This document shows positions 17,326 through 26,550 of a stretch of DNA of 64,000 nucleotides, in pieces. The stretch is taken from assembly GCA_041392855.1 (NCBI GenBank), contig JAWKLD010000001.1, forward strand, positions 67,501-131,500. The letters run 5' to 3'. The notes beneath the pieces were generated by a model, which had not been told where the DNA came from, did not search any database, and saw nothing but the letters and a program-made list of their open reading frames with translations. Numbering within the stretch: the first letter of the stretch is position 1; each line of letters starts with the position of its first letter. Position numbers and translations under genes: made by a program. The stretch is from Flavipsychrobacter sp. Lineage in GTDB: Bacteria > Bacteroidota > Bacteroidia > Chitinophagales > Chitinophagaceae.

Positions 17326-19062
17326 TTAGTTAGCAAATATCATACGCTTAGTGTCTATTTTTTCTCCATCTATTACCAAAGTATATAGATACATGCCTGT
17401 GGTAAGGTAACCATGGTTGTAAACAGCTTCGTTTACTCCTTTGTTTAGACTTATGTTGAGTCTTTTCACCTCCTTGCCATTTAGGTCTAGTATTGATATA
17501 TATGCCGACTGGTATTTAATATCTGTGTTTGCTGCTACAGATATTACCGTTTCTCCATCAAAAGGGTTAGGGTGGTTTTGTAGCAATTCAACTATAGGTT
17601 GTTGCTCTTTGTGATATGCTACGTTGACACTTGCATATTGCTCTTCTGAAAACAAACTCTCTACTCCATTGCCATCAACGGAAGCAACACTTACTATATA
17701 GTTGGATTTAGAAGGTAAAGGAATAGTAGCATAGGTTCCTGTAAAAATATAGACAGAGTCCCAGTCATGTGTGGTGGTTCTTACTCCTACACGATAAACC
17801 CCATACTGTTGTTCTGTGGTTATATATATGCCAATATTTGTGCTGCCAAAAGGAGGACTGATGTTAAACTTAGGTGTTCTAGGGCAAATTGCTAACATGG
17901 CAGCTGCATTGCCATTGATAATTGCGTTTCTTGCTAAATAGTTGAAGTTTACAAAAAAGCTATCTATAACAAGGTCGTTGTCTGTATCTAGGCCTAATAT
18001 ATCGGTACTGGTATGCTGTCTGTCGTCATAAGAGCTACTGGTTACATTCGCATCCCCATGCTCGTTAGCTGCACAAAGTCTTATGGCAGTAAAACCATTT
18101 TGTCTAAACGGTATATGGTCGCCACCACGTCCTGTACGATCTTCTGGGGTTAGTATATTGATGCTCATAGGAACTGGCGTTATTGGTTGTATCATCTCCT
18201 TGTATTCCAGCTTCATATAACGAGCAAGTCCTTTATGAGGTGAGTTGAACAAACCGCTGGAGAAAAGCCGAACATTAGTACTGTCGATAGTGCCTGCACC
18301 CATACAGCCGGGAGGAGAAGCTGTTTGTCCACAAATTATACCACCAACAACATCGTTGTTTAGTACAGCTTTTATTGGTATCCCCTTTTGTGTGCAGTAG
18401 TCAGCAAACGCTTTGGCGCCGTATAGCCCTTGTTCTTCTCCAATGGTCACTAAGAAAACTATTGTATGATTGAAGCTGTATTTACTCATGACACGCGCCA
18501 GCTCCATAACCAATGCTGTTCCTGTAGCATTATCTTCCATACCTAAGGCTATGCAGGCAGTGTCGCAAACACCTTCACATCTGCTATCAATATGGCCTTC
18601 TATAATGATAATAGACTTATCACTAGTATCCATGCCCGGTAGTACAGCAAATATATTTTTATGGCGGTTTATATTACAAATGCCAGCATCAAACTGTAAA
18701 TAGGAAGCAATAAGTCGTTGTTCGTTTCTTTGTCCGTATTGTTGAAATCTATTGTGAACCCAAGTACGTGCAGCACCTATTCCTTTACTACTAGATAGGG
18801 TGTCAGATCCTGTGTTTCTATTGCCTAGTTGATTGAGTTCTAATAATAAACTCTTTAAAGAGTCTGGAGAAACATCATTGTTTATGCCAGTACTTAAAGC
18901 TGTGGGGTGATTTATAACTGTAGAGGCCTTGTAAGAGGCTGGATTATAATTGCCTAGCAGTATTTGTTCTGCTATAGAGTTAGTACTTAGCATATTTGTT
19001 TGAGCCAGAGTAGCACCAGTAGCTAAGAACAGCGCTATAAAGAGAGGTAATACCTTATTCAT
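17326..19062 (-). CDS. secreted M28 family metallopeptidase with T9SS sorting domain
   Basis: 578 residues. Signal peptide (to about 20), then an M28 Zn-aminopeptidase domain (about 100-380) with the metal-binding series EGHIDS, MEDNATGTA, TIGEEQG and a late histidine near QHTSTD. A fibronectin-type beta domain follows (about 400-475), then a type A sorting domain (LLQNHPNPFDGET, ISILDLNGKEVKR, TGMYLYTLVID). It should be exported by type IX secretion and act outside the cell on peptides. An unusual Cys-rich insert (CEGVCDTAC) next to the first metal ligand probably forms disulfides. It stands alone. Confidence 0.92.
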   Translation of the reverse strand: MNKVLPLFIALFLATGATLAQTNMLSTNSIAEQILLGNYNPASYKASTVINHPTALSTGINNDVSPDSLKSLLLELNQLGNRNTGSDTLSSSKGIGAARTWVHNRFQQYGQRNEQRLIASYLQFDAGICNINRHKNIFAVLPGMDTSDKSIIIIEGHIDSRCEGVCDTACIALGMEDNATGTALVMELARVMSKYSFNHTIVFLVTIGEEQGLYGAKAFADYCTQKGIPIKAVLNNDVVGGIICGQTASPPGCMGAGTIDSTNVRLFSSGLFNSPHKGLARYMKLEYKEMIQPITPVPMSINILTPEDRTGRGGDHIPFRQNGFTAIRLCAANEHGDANVTSSSYDDRQHTSTDILGLDTDNDLVIDSFFVNFNYLARNAIINGNAAAMLAICPRTPKFNISPPFGSTNIGIYITTEQQYGVYRVGVRTTTHDWDSVYIFTGTYATIPLPSKSNYIVSVASVDGNGVESLFSEEQYASVNVAYHKEQQPIVELLQNHPNPFDGETVISVAANTDIKYQSAYISILDLNGKEVKRLNISLNKGVNEAVYNHGYLTTGMYLYTLVIDGEKIDTKRMIFAN

Positions 19063-19175
19063 ATTATAAAAGCTTTTGGCATAAGATTAAAAATATTAAA
19101 TATTTTTCACATGCAGGTGTAAGGTTACCTTTAAGTTAACTTCTAAAATTTCTATTTAAAACTGACAAACTAGGG

Positions 19176-19183
19176 TAAATTTG
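19176..19183 (+). promoter_or_regulatory. -7 box (TAnnTTTG) for the DUF47 gene
   Basis: TAAATTTG, 18 nt before the ATG. No clear -33 TTG. Confidence 0.45.
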
Positions 19184-19201
19184 TAGAAAGGTAAAAGACT
19201 T

Positions 19202-19846
19202 ATGGGTGTACTGAACAAGTTGTTTAAGCCAGGAGGAACTAAGTTCTATATTCTTTTTGAAAGTGCTACTGCAAATTTGATAGAGATGAGTCGCCTGTTT
19301 GTACAGGTAACTAGTGCCCCAAAAGCAGAAGACCGTAAGGTTGTAATAGATGCAATGGGGAAGCTTGAAGAGAGTAGCGATAAGCTAGCCCATAAACTAC
19401 TTATAGAATTAGGAGGTAACTATATTACTCCTTTCGATAGAGAAGATATACACTACCTAGCATCTACATTAGATGAAATAGCTCATGATATTTGGGGAAT
19501 ATCAAGATTGTATAATAGATATGATCTTAAAGGAGAACATAACACTTCGACACAAGTAGCTGAAAATTTGGTTGAGTTCTTTTTATTGTTAGATACTACT
19601 ATTAAGGGGTTAAGAAACCAGTCTTCCTTAAAATCACTTGTTGATTCTTGTGAAGAAATGAGAGCATTAAGTAGTAGCTCTGACAGGCTTCTTGAAGCTA
19701 GTATTGCTAACGTGGTTAATCATGGCGCCGAATATCCCAAAGCACTTATTCAGCAAATGGACTATTACGAATTGCTACAGACTACAGTTGGTAATTGTAG
19801 AAAGGCAATAAGTGTAATAGAAGGTATTATTGTTAAGTACGGTTAG
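19202..19846 (+). CDS. DUF47 (PhoU-like) family protein
   Basis: 214 residues, all helical, matching the DUF47/TIGR00153 family, PhoU-related proteins that usually regulate or accompany Pit-type phosphate transporters. Typical parts are FYILFESATANLIEMSRLF and the metal-binding helices with TPFDREDIHYLASTLDEIAHDIWGI. In most genomes a pit gene follows directly; here the next gene is a convergent LOG protein, so the partner must be elsewhere. Cytoplasmic. Stop codons of the convergent pair are 8 bp apart with no hairpin. Confidence 0.88.
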   Translation: MGVLNKLFKPGGTKFYILFESATANLIEMSRLFVQVTSAPKAEDRKVVIDAMGKLEESSDKLAHKLLIELGGNYITPFDREDIHYLASTLDEIAHDIWGISRLYNRYDLKGEHNTSTQVAENLVEFFLLLDTTIKGLRNQSSLKSLVDSCEEMRALSSSSDRLLEASIANVVNHGAEYPKALIQQMDYYELLQTTVGNCRKAISVIEGIIVKYG

Positions 19847-19853
19847 CCTTACC

Positions 19854-20615
19854 TTAGTCTAGATAAGACTTTTCACCATACATTGATATTGGTTTGTACT
19901 TCTTCCTTTTGGTTAATCCAAAGCCCTCTATTGCATGCTTCTCTATATGGGCTATTGCCTCTTCTACAGAATCTGTAAATAAGAATAGGTCAATATCTTT
20001 TGGGCTAATTGTTTTTTCTTTGATCATGAGTTGTATATGCTCATAAAGTACATGGTGGTACTCTTTGCCCATCAATACCACTGGGAATTTTTCAATTTTA
20101 CCTGTTTGTATTAATGTTAGGGATTCAAATAGCTCATCTAATGTACCATACCCACCTGGCATTACAACAAAGGCATAAGAGTATTTTGTAAGTAGTGTTT
20201 TTCTAACAAAGAATAGGTCCATGTCTACCCAATGGTCAAGGTGGGGGTTAGGTGCCTGTTCATGAGGCAGAATGATATTACAACCTACTGATTTACCGCC
20301 AACATCTTTGGCTCCTCTATTTGCTGCTTCCATAATACCTGGTCCACCACCGGTGATAACAGTAAACCCTAGCTTGCTTATAGCTGCTCCAATTTCTCTT
20401 GCTTTTATATAATGAGGATGATTTTCATCAAAACGAGCTGAACCGAATACAGTTACACAAGGACCTATGAAGTGTAGCTTTCTATAGCCTCTAATAAACT
20501 CTCGTACTACCTTTATTATGAATTTAAACTCCTTCCAGCGGGAGTGTGGTCCTTCTAGGAAATATGCTTCTTCTTTTGATATCTTCTTCTGATTATTCGG
20601 CACGTTGCTCATCAT
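19854..20615 (-). CDS. LOG family protein (TIGR00730 Rossmann fold)
   Basis: 253 residues. The family motif PGGYGTLDELFE and the upstream GGGPGIMEAANRGA are intact, as in LOG phosphoribohydrolases that release the base from nucleoside 5'-monophosphates (cytokinin-type or purine). The N-terminal extension (residues 1-50) before the Rossmann core fits the longer bacterial subgroup. Cytoplasmic. Probably a nucleotide-salvage or clean-up hydrolase; the true substrate is unknown. A weak hairpin separates it from the upstream lipoprotein gene. Confidence 0.88.
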   Translation of the reverse strand: MMSNVPNNQKKISKEEAYFLEGPHSRWKEFKFIIKVVREFIRGYRKLHFIGPCVTVFGSARFDENHPHYIKAREIGAAISKLGFTVITGGGPGIMEAANRGAKDVGGKSVGCNIILPHEQAPNPHLDHWVDMDLFFVRKTLLTKYSYAFVVMPGGYGTLDELFESLTLIQTGKIEKFPVVLMGKEYHHVLYEHIQLMIKEKTISPKDIDLFLFTDSVEEAIAHIEKHAIEGFGLTKRKKYKPISMYGEKSYLD

Positions 20616-20627
20616 GTATAAATAAAG

Positions 20628-20655
20628 AATGAGCTACTAAGATAAGCAGCTCATT
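20628..20655 (-). terminator. weak hairpin after the 20682-21323 gene
   Basis: Stem aatgagct / agctcatt with a 12-nt loop, followed on the minus strand by CTTTATTTAT. A possible terminator, but the loop is long and the U-tract is broken. Confidence 0.45.
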
Positions 20656-20681
20656 GTAAACAAAAAGTCAATATTGTTCTA

Positions 20682-21323
20682 TTACCATTGTACCGTTAAG
20701 TAATCAGCATATCCGGTGGTGCCTGCTAGTACAATGTAGCCTATTCTATCTCCACTTAAGTATTGTGCTGGTATTTCAAATATTTTTGTGCCATTCACAA
20801 ATCCTAACCAGTAATTACCCACTTGTTCAAATTCTACGTCATTCCATCCTCCTCTCACAATAGCGGCATTTTGTTGCCAATCGATAATGGTTTGTACATT
20901 AGTATTAGCGTTACCTTCTTTAAATAGAGCAAAGTAGCCTTCGTCGTCAATGAATAGTGAATATCCAAAATCATTATTAGATACCCCAAAGGCAATGCCC
21001 ATTGCATAATCGGTTTTTATGCTTGTCTGGATCAAGAAGTCTCTATTTACGGCAGCTCCTGTACTTATAGCAACTGTATTAGTCCCATCATTACTAGGCA
21101 AGTAAGAATATTTGAGTAGCCCTTTGTATACATCTACATAAGCTGCATTTCGAGGGTCGCTAAAAGACCAATTATTGGCATCAAAATCAAAATTATCATC
21201 GAATACATAGTTATATGCTATCGGTTGTGTATCGGGAGTAGTTTCGTAATACTCGTTTTTGATACAAGAAGAAAATAATATAGTGGCCAGTCCTAAGGAT
21301 AATATGGTTAGTTTTTTAGTCAT
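20682..21323 (-). CDS. hypothetical lipoprotein with LamG/DUF1080-like fold
   Basis: 213 residues from the ATG at 21323, chosen because MTKKLTILSLGLATILFSSC is a clean lipoprotein signal with lipobox SSC; a longer ORF upstream is unlikely. The mature part looks like a single beta-sandwich (DDNFDFDANNWSFSDPRNA, GGWNDVEFEQVGNYWLGFVNG, GDRIGYIVLAG), similar to domains in glycan-binding or 3-keto-disaccharide-hydrolase-like proteins. No catalytic residues recognised. Probably outer-membrane anchored. Confidence 0.72.
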   Translation of the reverse strand: MTKKLTILSLGLATILFSSCIKNEYYETTPDTQPIAYNYVFDDNFDFDANNWSFSDPRNAAYVDVYKGLLKYSYLPSNDGTNTVAISTGAAVNRDFLIQTSIKTDYAMGIAFGVSNNDFGYSLFIDDEGYFALFKEGNANTNVQTIIDWQQNAAIVRGGWNDVEFEQVGNYWLGFVNGTKIFEIPAQYLSGDRIGYIVLAGTTGYADYLTVQW

Positions 21324-21479
21324 AGCTTCAGTCTTTGTTGTATATCCTATACAAATCAACAAGTATGCCATGCCAATAAAGTTTGGGTGGATTAACAAAA
21401 CCTTATGGTAACTGTTAAGGAAATAAAAAGGTCGTTTTCTTGTAAAGGGGCTAGGCTGTTAAGTTATGAGATAATGAGC

Positions 21480-21487
21480 TAGCTTTG
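21480..21487 (+). promoter_or_regulatory. -7 box (TAnnTTTG) for the DUF985 cupin gene
   Basis: TAGCTTTG, ending 4 nt before the ATG; a transcript from this box would be almost leaderless. Confidence 0.5.
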
Positions 21488-21491
21488 TTTT

Positions 21492-22004
21492 ATGATAAAC
21501 ACTCATACAGCAAGTTATTGGAAAGAGCAATTAGATTTAACGGAACACGTGGAAGGTGGGGCTTTTAAAGAAATATATCGCTCAGCTATGAAACTACCAC
21601 AAGAGGTATTGACCAAAGAGCATAAAGGGGATAGAGCTGCAGCAACAAGTATCTATTTTTTGTTGGAGTACGGGGAGTTTTCAGCATTTCATAGAATAGC
21701 CTCTGATGAGATATGGCATCACTATGATGGTGGCACATTATGCATTTATGAAATAAAAAAAACGGGAGAATTAGTAAAACATCTATTAGGTAAGAATATA
21801 GCTAATGGAGAGCAACTACAAGTAGTCATTGAAGCAGGTAGCTGGTTTGGGTCAAGAGTAGAAGAGGAGGGTAGCTTTACATTGAGTGGCTGCACTGTAG
21901 CTCCTGGTTTTGATTTTGGAGATTTTGAACTAGCGAAGAAAGATGTCTTAGCCAGTAAATATCCGCAGTATACATCAATAATAAATGAATTAACAAAAGA
22001 CTAG
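21492..22004 (+). CDS. cupin-fold DUF985 family protein
   Basis: 170 residues. The family signature is clear: [23 protein letters not shown], then [32 protein letters not shown] and a late [20 protein letters not shown]985 proteins form RmlC-like cupin barrels; the His residues in [14 protein letters not shown] are in the place of a metal or sugar-binding site, but no activity is established. Cytoplasmic. The CsbD-like gene follows in the same direction behind its own promoter box. Confidence 0.9.
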   Translation: MINTHTASYWKEQLDLTEHVEGGAFKEIYRSAMKLPQEVLTKEHKGDRAAATSIYFLLEYGEFSAFHRIASDEIWHHYDGGTLCIYEIKKTGELVKHLLGKNIANGEQLQVVIEAGSWFGSRVEEEGSFTLSGCTVAPGFDFGDFELAKKDVLASKYPQYTSIINELTKD

Positions 22005-22008
22005 GGTT

Positions 22009-22016
22009 TAAATTTG
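22009..22016 (+). promoter_or_regulatory. -7 box (TAnnTTTG) for the CsbD gene
   Basis: TAAATTTG, 50 nt before the ATG, directly behind the cupin stop codon. Confidence 0.45.
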
Positions 22017-22066
22017 GAAGGAAAGAGTTTTATTCGTTTAATGACAGTGAACCAAATAATAAAAGA

Positions 22067-22252
22067 ATGGATAAGCTTGAATTAAAAGGAAACTGGAATG
22101 AATTGAAAGGAAAAATAAAACAAGCACACGCATCACTAACTGATGATGATTTGCAATACCAAGAAGGGCAAGAAGAAGAACTAATTGGTAGATTACAACA
22201 AAAACTAGGAAAAACTAGAGTAGAAATAATAGATTGGTTGAATGCACTATAA
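22067..22252 (+). CDS. CsbD family stress protein
   Basis: 61 residues, matching CsbD, small acidic proteins induced by general stress in many bacteria. The opening [24 protein letters not shown] is the family pattern (canonical proteins have NWKQLKGKVKEKWGKLTDDDL), followed by [19 protein letters not shown]. No enzymatic function is known. Cytoplasmic. It is followed after 8 bp by a strong bidirectional terminator. Confidence 0.9.
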   Translation: MDKLELKGNWNELKGKIKQAHASLTDDDLQYQEGQEEELIGRLQQKLGKTRVEIIDWLNAL

Positions 22253-22260
22253 CCAAAATA

Positions 22261-22289
22261 AAAAAGAGCCTCTTAAGAGGCTCTTTTTT
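22261..22289. terminator. bidirectional terminator
   Basis: aaaaagagcctc / gaggctcttttt with a ttaa centre: a near-perfect palindrome with A-run and T-run on both sides, shared by the CsbD gene and the convergent gene whose stop is at 22288. Confidence 0.92.
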
Positions 22290-22827
22290 ATTTACTACTA
22301 CCTTTGAATTGGTGATGTTGTTCTTTAAATAAAACATTGAAAGTAGTAAGTGAACCATATACTGCAGTAACATATTGTTGTATATCCACTTTCTCTTCGT
22401 CTGTCAGGTTTTTATTGGAGTTGATCTTTTGTTCTATTAAACGTAGTCGATCCCTTACCATTACTATTTTATGAAAGAAGGTTTCTATTGGTACTTCTTT
22501 AGCTTGTAAGCTTTCGTCTTTAGGTTGTAGTATCATAGTGCCGCTATTCCATTTATTGGCCATAGGTACTATTTGCATTTCATGTAGGCGTCGCTCTAGT
22601 ATATTGTCTAAAGCTTGTTCTATATCAGTAATTGTTAGTCCACCACCGCTTACACTTCCTTCTGCCGCTTCAATGATCTTCAGGTCAAAGTCCTTGCCAA
22701 TGCTTTTTGTTCCGTTCTGAGATTTGAACCAAATAATATATAACTCGCTAGAAACATCTACTATAACCCCCTTGCCAAAGTTTGGGTGCTCTACACGAGA
22801 TCCAATATTTAATGTTGTTGTGTCCAT
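22288..22827 (-). CDS. hypothetical protein with UvrD/PcrA-tail-like Tudor domain
   Basis: 179 residues from the ATG at 22827; an upstream extension would run under the divergent RDD gene's promoter and is unlikely. Residues about 6-50 (IGSRVEHPNFGKGVIVDV, then YIIWFKSQNGTKSI) resemble the small beta-barrel at the C-terminus of UvrD/PcrA-type helicases, which binds RNA polymerase. The rest is helical (KIVMVRDRLRLIEQKINS, EEKVDIQQYVTAVYGSL) and gives no family match. Cytoplasmic; function unknown, possibly nucleic-acid or polymerase related. Confidence 0.7.
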   Translation of the reverse strand: MDTTTLNIGSRVEHPNFGKGVIVDVSSELYIIWFKSQNGTKSIGKDFDLKIIEAAEGSVSGGGLTITDIEQALDNILERRLHEMQIVPMANKWNSGTMILQPKDESLQAKEVPIETFFHKIVMVRDRLRLIEQKINSNKNLTDEEKVDIQQYVTAVYGSLTTFNVLFKEQHHQFKGSSK

Positions 22828-22896
22828 GTGTCGAATATAAATTAAAAACAGCTTTTGCAAATTGAATAGTTCAATTATTTTTATGAAAAAATAAAA

Positions 22897-23379
22897 ATGG
22901 AAAAACCATATGAACCCGTAACAAATTCTTTTGAGCAAGAAGGTAACCCCGCATACTTTGTTCAATTTGCTGGTTTTTGGGCACGCTTCTTTGCTGTTTT
23001 TATAGACGGTCTTATTTTGTTTATTCCTGTATTAGTGCTTAAATATCTTATAGATGGCAACTTTTTTGGTAATAATACAATTACGTCATCTTTAGTTTCA
23101 ATTGTTATTAGGTGGCTATATTTTGCGATACAAGAGTCAAGTAGTAAGCAAGCTACATTTGGTAAACAGCTCTTAGATATAAAAGTGACTGATGAGTATG
23201 GCAAAAGAATCGGTTTTGGTAGGGCAACAGGAAGATTTTTTGGCAAAATACTATCAGCCATAATACTTCTTATCGGCTTTATAATGGCTGGGTTTACAGC
23301 ACGTAAGCAAGCATTACATGATATGTTGGCTAATACCCTAGTTGTCTCGCAAAATTCTTTCAAAAATAGAGTAGAGTAA
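22897..23379 (+). CDS. RDD family membrane protein
   Basis: 160 residues, an RDD-domain protein. The family's Arg-Asp-Asp pattern is seen as AGFWARFFAVFIDGLILFI (Arg and Asp in the first helix) with the later FGKQLLDIKVTDEYGKRIGFGRATGRFFGKILS, which is the typical cytosolic segment. Three or four hydrophobic helices place it in the inner membrane. Function of RDD proteins is mostly unknown; some affect Na+/H+ exchange. The small membrane protein gene downstream (41 bp) may be cotranscribed. Confidence 0.9.
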   Translation: MEKPYEPVTNSFEQEGNPAYFVQFAGFWARFFAVFIDGLILFIPVLVLKYLIDGNFFGNNTITSSLVSIVIRWLYFAIQESSSKQATFGKQLLDIKVTDEYGKRIGFGRATGRFFGKILSAIILLIGFIMAGFTARKQALHDMLANTLVVSQNSFKNRVE

Positions 23380-23420
23380 TACTAAAATGTAACTTTTATA
23401 GTTATTATAGAAAAGTAACT

Positions 23421-23801
23421 ATGAAAAAGACTTTTGGTGTAATATTTATTACCATAGGTAGCTTATTTATGTTAGCAATTATTAGCATTGGCATGACTGC
23501 TATATCTAACGGAAGATCTCTAATTGGTACAACAAAAACTGTTGAAGGGAAAGTGACAGGAATCTACGATAATGGTAATTTTGATATTGGTATCCGATTA
23601 GAAGGTGATAGAGGTCATTACTATATTAATAGAGGTCAGCAAAGAGGCTTGTCTGTAAGCGAAATGAGGGCAAGGTATATAGGGGAAGAACTAGTAGTGT
23701 CTTATGTAGATCAGTTCAGCATACTAGATATCAAAAGACAAGTAAGACATGTCAACCGTATACAACTAGGTGAGGAGATGGTGTATGATGAGCTAGATTA
23801 G
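23421..23801 (+). CDS. hypothetical membrane-anchored protein
   Basis: 126 residues. One strongly hydrophobic N-terminal segment (about 5-28, GVIFITIGSLFMLAIISIGM) anchors a soluble beta-rich domain of about 95 residues (VEGKVTGIYDNGNFDIGIRLEG, GEELVVSYVDQFS). It resembles small DUF3592-like domains, but the match is weak and I do not name it. Its stop abuts the stop of the convergent metallo-beta-lactamase gene with no space. Confidence 0.6.
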   Translation: MKKTFGVIFITIGSLFMLAIISIGMTAISNGRSLIGTTKTVEGKVTGIYDNGNFDIGIRLEGDRGHYYINRGQQRGLSVSEMRARYIGEELVVSYVDQFSILDIKRQVRHVNRIQLGEEMVYDELD

Positions 23802-24536
23802 TTAGTGATTTAAGTTGTATGCTTTTATTAGAGATAATGTGTTTTCAATTGCAGTCTTAGATTCCCAACTTCCATGACCAGGTATTATCATTTCATCACC
23901 ATGTAGTTTAAAGTGTCGTTTTGCATTCAATACACTATTAGACCAGGCTTTTATGTCTGCATCAGCAGTGTTTCCAATAGATTTACTAAGCCCACTTTTT
24001 ATAAAACACCCTCCATACAAAAACTTCTTAGATGGTATGTAGAGGATAATATTATCTATTGTATGTCCGGCCCCTGGGTAGTAGGCAACTACTTTTATAG
24101 AACCACAAACAAAACTGGTGTCGTTATTATAGAAAGAATATTTAGGTATAGGGTGTTTGTGTTTAGGCGCCTCTATTGCAGTAAGTTGATAGCAATAGGT
24201 AGGAATATTATGTTTGTGTATTGTTTCAATACCCCCAATTCTATCTACATGTGCATGTGTAATGATGCATAACTTTATATGCTTGTGCAAACGGTCTTCT
24301 ATGTAAGTAATTAGTTCCTCTGTTTGATAATCATCCCAAGGAGTATCAAACAGTATCGCATCTTCTCCTGAAACAACTATTACCGCATTGGCATCAATAT
24401 TTTTATATGTACCTACATCTCCGTAAGAAGTATATAAAAGTATGTTGCTGTCAATAGGAGTTATTTTTATAGAATAGTTTTGAGCCTTTGATGAAAAGGA
24501 AATAATAGCTAATAATAATGCTAGTATTTGTTTCAT
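23802..24536 (-). CDS. subclass B1 metallo-beta-lactamase
   Basis: 244 residues, the size of chromosomal B1 enzymes such as BlaB, IND or CcrA. A signal peptide (to about 19) exports it to the periplasm. All six zinc ligands are present: H94, H96 and D98 (HAHVDRIGG), H158 (GAGHTIDN), C177 (GGCFIKS) and H221 (PGHGSW). K180, which binds the beta-lactam carboxylate in B1 enzymes, and the GNTADAD segment are also intact, so the predicted activity is hydrolysis of beta-lactams, probably including carbapenems. The gene starts 12 bp behind parE, so it may be cotranscribed with it. Hydrolysis of another substrate cannot be excluded. Confidence 0.9.
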   Translation of the reverse strand: MKQILALLLAIISFSSKAQNYSIKITPIDSNILLYTSYGDVGTYKNIDANAVIVVSGEDAILFDTPWDDYQTEELITYIEDRLHKHIKLCIITHAHVDRIGGIETIHKHNIPTYCYQLTAIEAPKHKHPIPKYSFYNNDTSFVCGSIKVVAYYPGAGHTIDNIILYIPSKKFLYGGCFIKSGLSKSIGNTADADIKAWSNSVLNAKRHFKLHGDEMIIPGHGSWESKTAIENTLSLIKAYNLNH

Positions 24537-24548
24537 ATCATACAGTTA

Positions 24549-26432
24549 TTATACACCCATATCTTCTACTAGATCTTTTTCTACCCTTAAGTTTTCAATA
24601 ATGTCCTTTTGACGTTCAGGCGTGTTTTTGCCCATGTAGTATTTCAGCAGCTCTTGTATCTTCATTTCCTGACCAAGTAATACTGGGTCTTTCCTCATGT
24701 CTTCTCCAATAAATTGAGCAAACTCATCAGGGCTGATCTCACCAAGACCTTTAAATCGTGTTATCTCGGGTTTGTTGCCCAGCTTTTCAATGGCTTCTAT
24801 ACGCTCTTCGTCAGAGTAGCAATATATGGTCTCTTTCTTATTCCTGACACGGAAAAGAGGTGTTTGTAAAATATAAACATGCCCACCTTTTACTAGATCA
24901 GGGAAAAACTGTAAAAAGAATGTCATGATCAATAGACGAATATGCATACCGTCCACATCGGCATCGGTAGCTATAACAATATTATTATAACGTAGTCCGT
25001 CTAGTCCTTCTTCAATATTAAGTGCGTGTTGTAAAAGATTGAATTCTTCATTTTCATAGACCACTTTCTTAGTAAGCCCAAAACTATTCAGTGGTTTACC
25101 TCTCAAGCTAAATACGGCTTGCGTTTGCACATCTCTGCTTTTAGTTATAGAACCGCTTGCAGAGTCCCCCTCCGTAATGAAGATGGTGCTTTCGTTTTGT
25201 TTTTGTATAAACTCTTCTTTGTTCTTGCTAGGCGGGTCGTCATTATAATGTATGCGACAGTCGCGTAGTTTTTTATTATGTAAGTTGGCTTTCTTAGCTC
25301 TTTCGTTGGCCAGTTTTCTTATGCCTGAAAGTTCTTTCCTTTCTCGCTCACTTTGTTCTATCCTTTTCTTTAGCGCTTCGGCAGTAGCTGAGTTTTTGTG
25401 CAAAAAGTTATCCAACTCTTTAGATAAAAAATCTAACACAAATACTTTCATAGAAGGGCCGCCTTCATAAACGTATTGTGAACCTAATTTTGTTTTTGTT
25501 TGCGATTCAAAAACAGGCTCTTGTACTCTTACTGATATTGCAGCACTAATACTTTGTCTTATATCCGTCGCGTCGTAGCTTTTGTTATAGAAGTCGCGTA
25601 TAACTTTTACATAAGCTTCTCTAAAGGCAGCTTGGTGTGTACCACCTTGTGTTGTATGCTGGCCATTAACAAAGGAAGAAATGTCCTCACCATAGTCGTT
25701 GGTATGAGTAATGGCAACTTCTATATCTTCACCCTTTAGGTGAATAATAGGGTAGCGATTGGTCTCTGTATTTGTCTTCTTCTCCAGTAGGTCTAAAAGA
25801 CCATTCTTAGAAACATATACTCTGTTGTTGAACTTGATTTGTAAACCAGCATTTAGATAACAGTAGTTCCATATCTGGTTTTCAATGTATTCACTTTGAA
25901 AGCGATAGTTTTTAAATACGGTGTCGTCTGGCGTGAAAATTACCAGAGTACCATCTGGTTCATCTGTCTTTTTAGGCTTAGGGTCTTGTACTAGTACTCC
26001 TTTCTCAAATTCAGCTTCTTTCATCTGTCCATCACGAAAAGCAGCTACCTTGAAATGACCACTCAATGCATTCACCGCCTTAGTACCTACACCGTTAAGC
26101 CCTACTGATTTCTGGAAGGCCTTACTATCATATTTAGCACCAGTATTTATCTTACTTACTACATCTACAACTTTTCCCAAAGGTATACCTCTACCATAAT
26201 CTCTTACAGTAACCGTACCTTGGTTGATACTGATTTCGACACGCTTGCCATGCCCCATTGTATACTCATCAATACAGTTATCCACTACCTCTTTTAGTAG
26301 TATATATATACCATCATCTACACTTGTACCATCACCCAGTTTTCCTATGTACATACCCGGACGTAAACGGATATGTTCTCTCCAGTCAAGTGATTTAATA
26401 CTATCTTCTGTATACTGATTCTGTGTTGCCAT
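24549..26432 (-). CDS. parE: DNA topoisomerase IV subunit B
   Basis: 627 residues from the ATG at 26432 ([11 protein letters not shown]); longer starts upstream give no homologous sequence. The GHKL ATPase motifs are [17 protein letters not shown] and [14 protein letters not shown]. The TOPRIM domain carries EGDSASGS and [10 protein letters not shown]. It lacks the long insert of GyrB and has the [15 protein letters not shown] opening typical of ParE-type proteins in Bacteroidota. ParE with ParC decatenates daughter chromosomes; parC is not in this window, although the two are often adjacent. The next gene downstream is the metallo-beta-lactamase. Confidence 0.93.
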   Translation of the reverse strand: MATQNQYTEDSIKSLDWREHIRLRPGMYIGKLGDGTSVDDGIYILLKEVVDNCIDEYTMGHGKRVEISINQGTVTVRDYGRGIPLGKVVDVVSKINTGAKYDSKAFQKSVGLNGVGTKAVNALSGHFKVAAFRDGQMKEAEFEKGVLVQDPKPKKTDEPDGTLVIFTPDDTVFKNYRFQSEYIENQIWNYCYLNAGLQIKFNNRVYVSKNGLLDLLEKKTNTETNRYPIIHLKGEDIEVAITHTNDYGEDISSFVNGQHTTQGGTHQAAFREAYVKVIRDFYNKSYDATDIRQSISAAISVRVQEPVFESQTKTKLGSQYVYEGGPSMKVFVLDFLSKELDNFLHKNSATAEALKKRIEQSERERKELSGIRKLANERAKKANLHNKKLRDCRIHYNDDPPSKNKEEFIQKQNESTIFITEGDSASGSITKSRDVQTQAVFSLRGKPLNSFGLTKKVVYENEEFNLLQHALNIEEGLDGLRYNNIVIATDADVDGMHIRLLIMTFFLQFFPDLVKGGHVYILQTPLFRVRNKKETIYCYSDEERIEAIEKLGNKPEITRFKGLGEISPDEFAQFIGEDMRKDPVLLGQEMKIQELLKYYMGKNTPERQKDIIENLRVEKDLVEDMGV

Positions 26433-26550
26433 ATGTATCTCTTCCTTACTACAAAGAAAACAAATATTCCCGATGACTGAGGAGCAGTTATTCACATTTT
26501 GCATATAAAAATGCCATATACAGCAAGGGATTAGTATTTTTATTGTTGAT

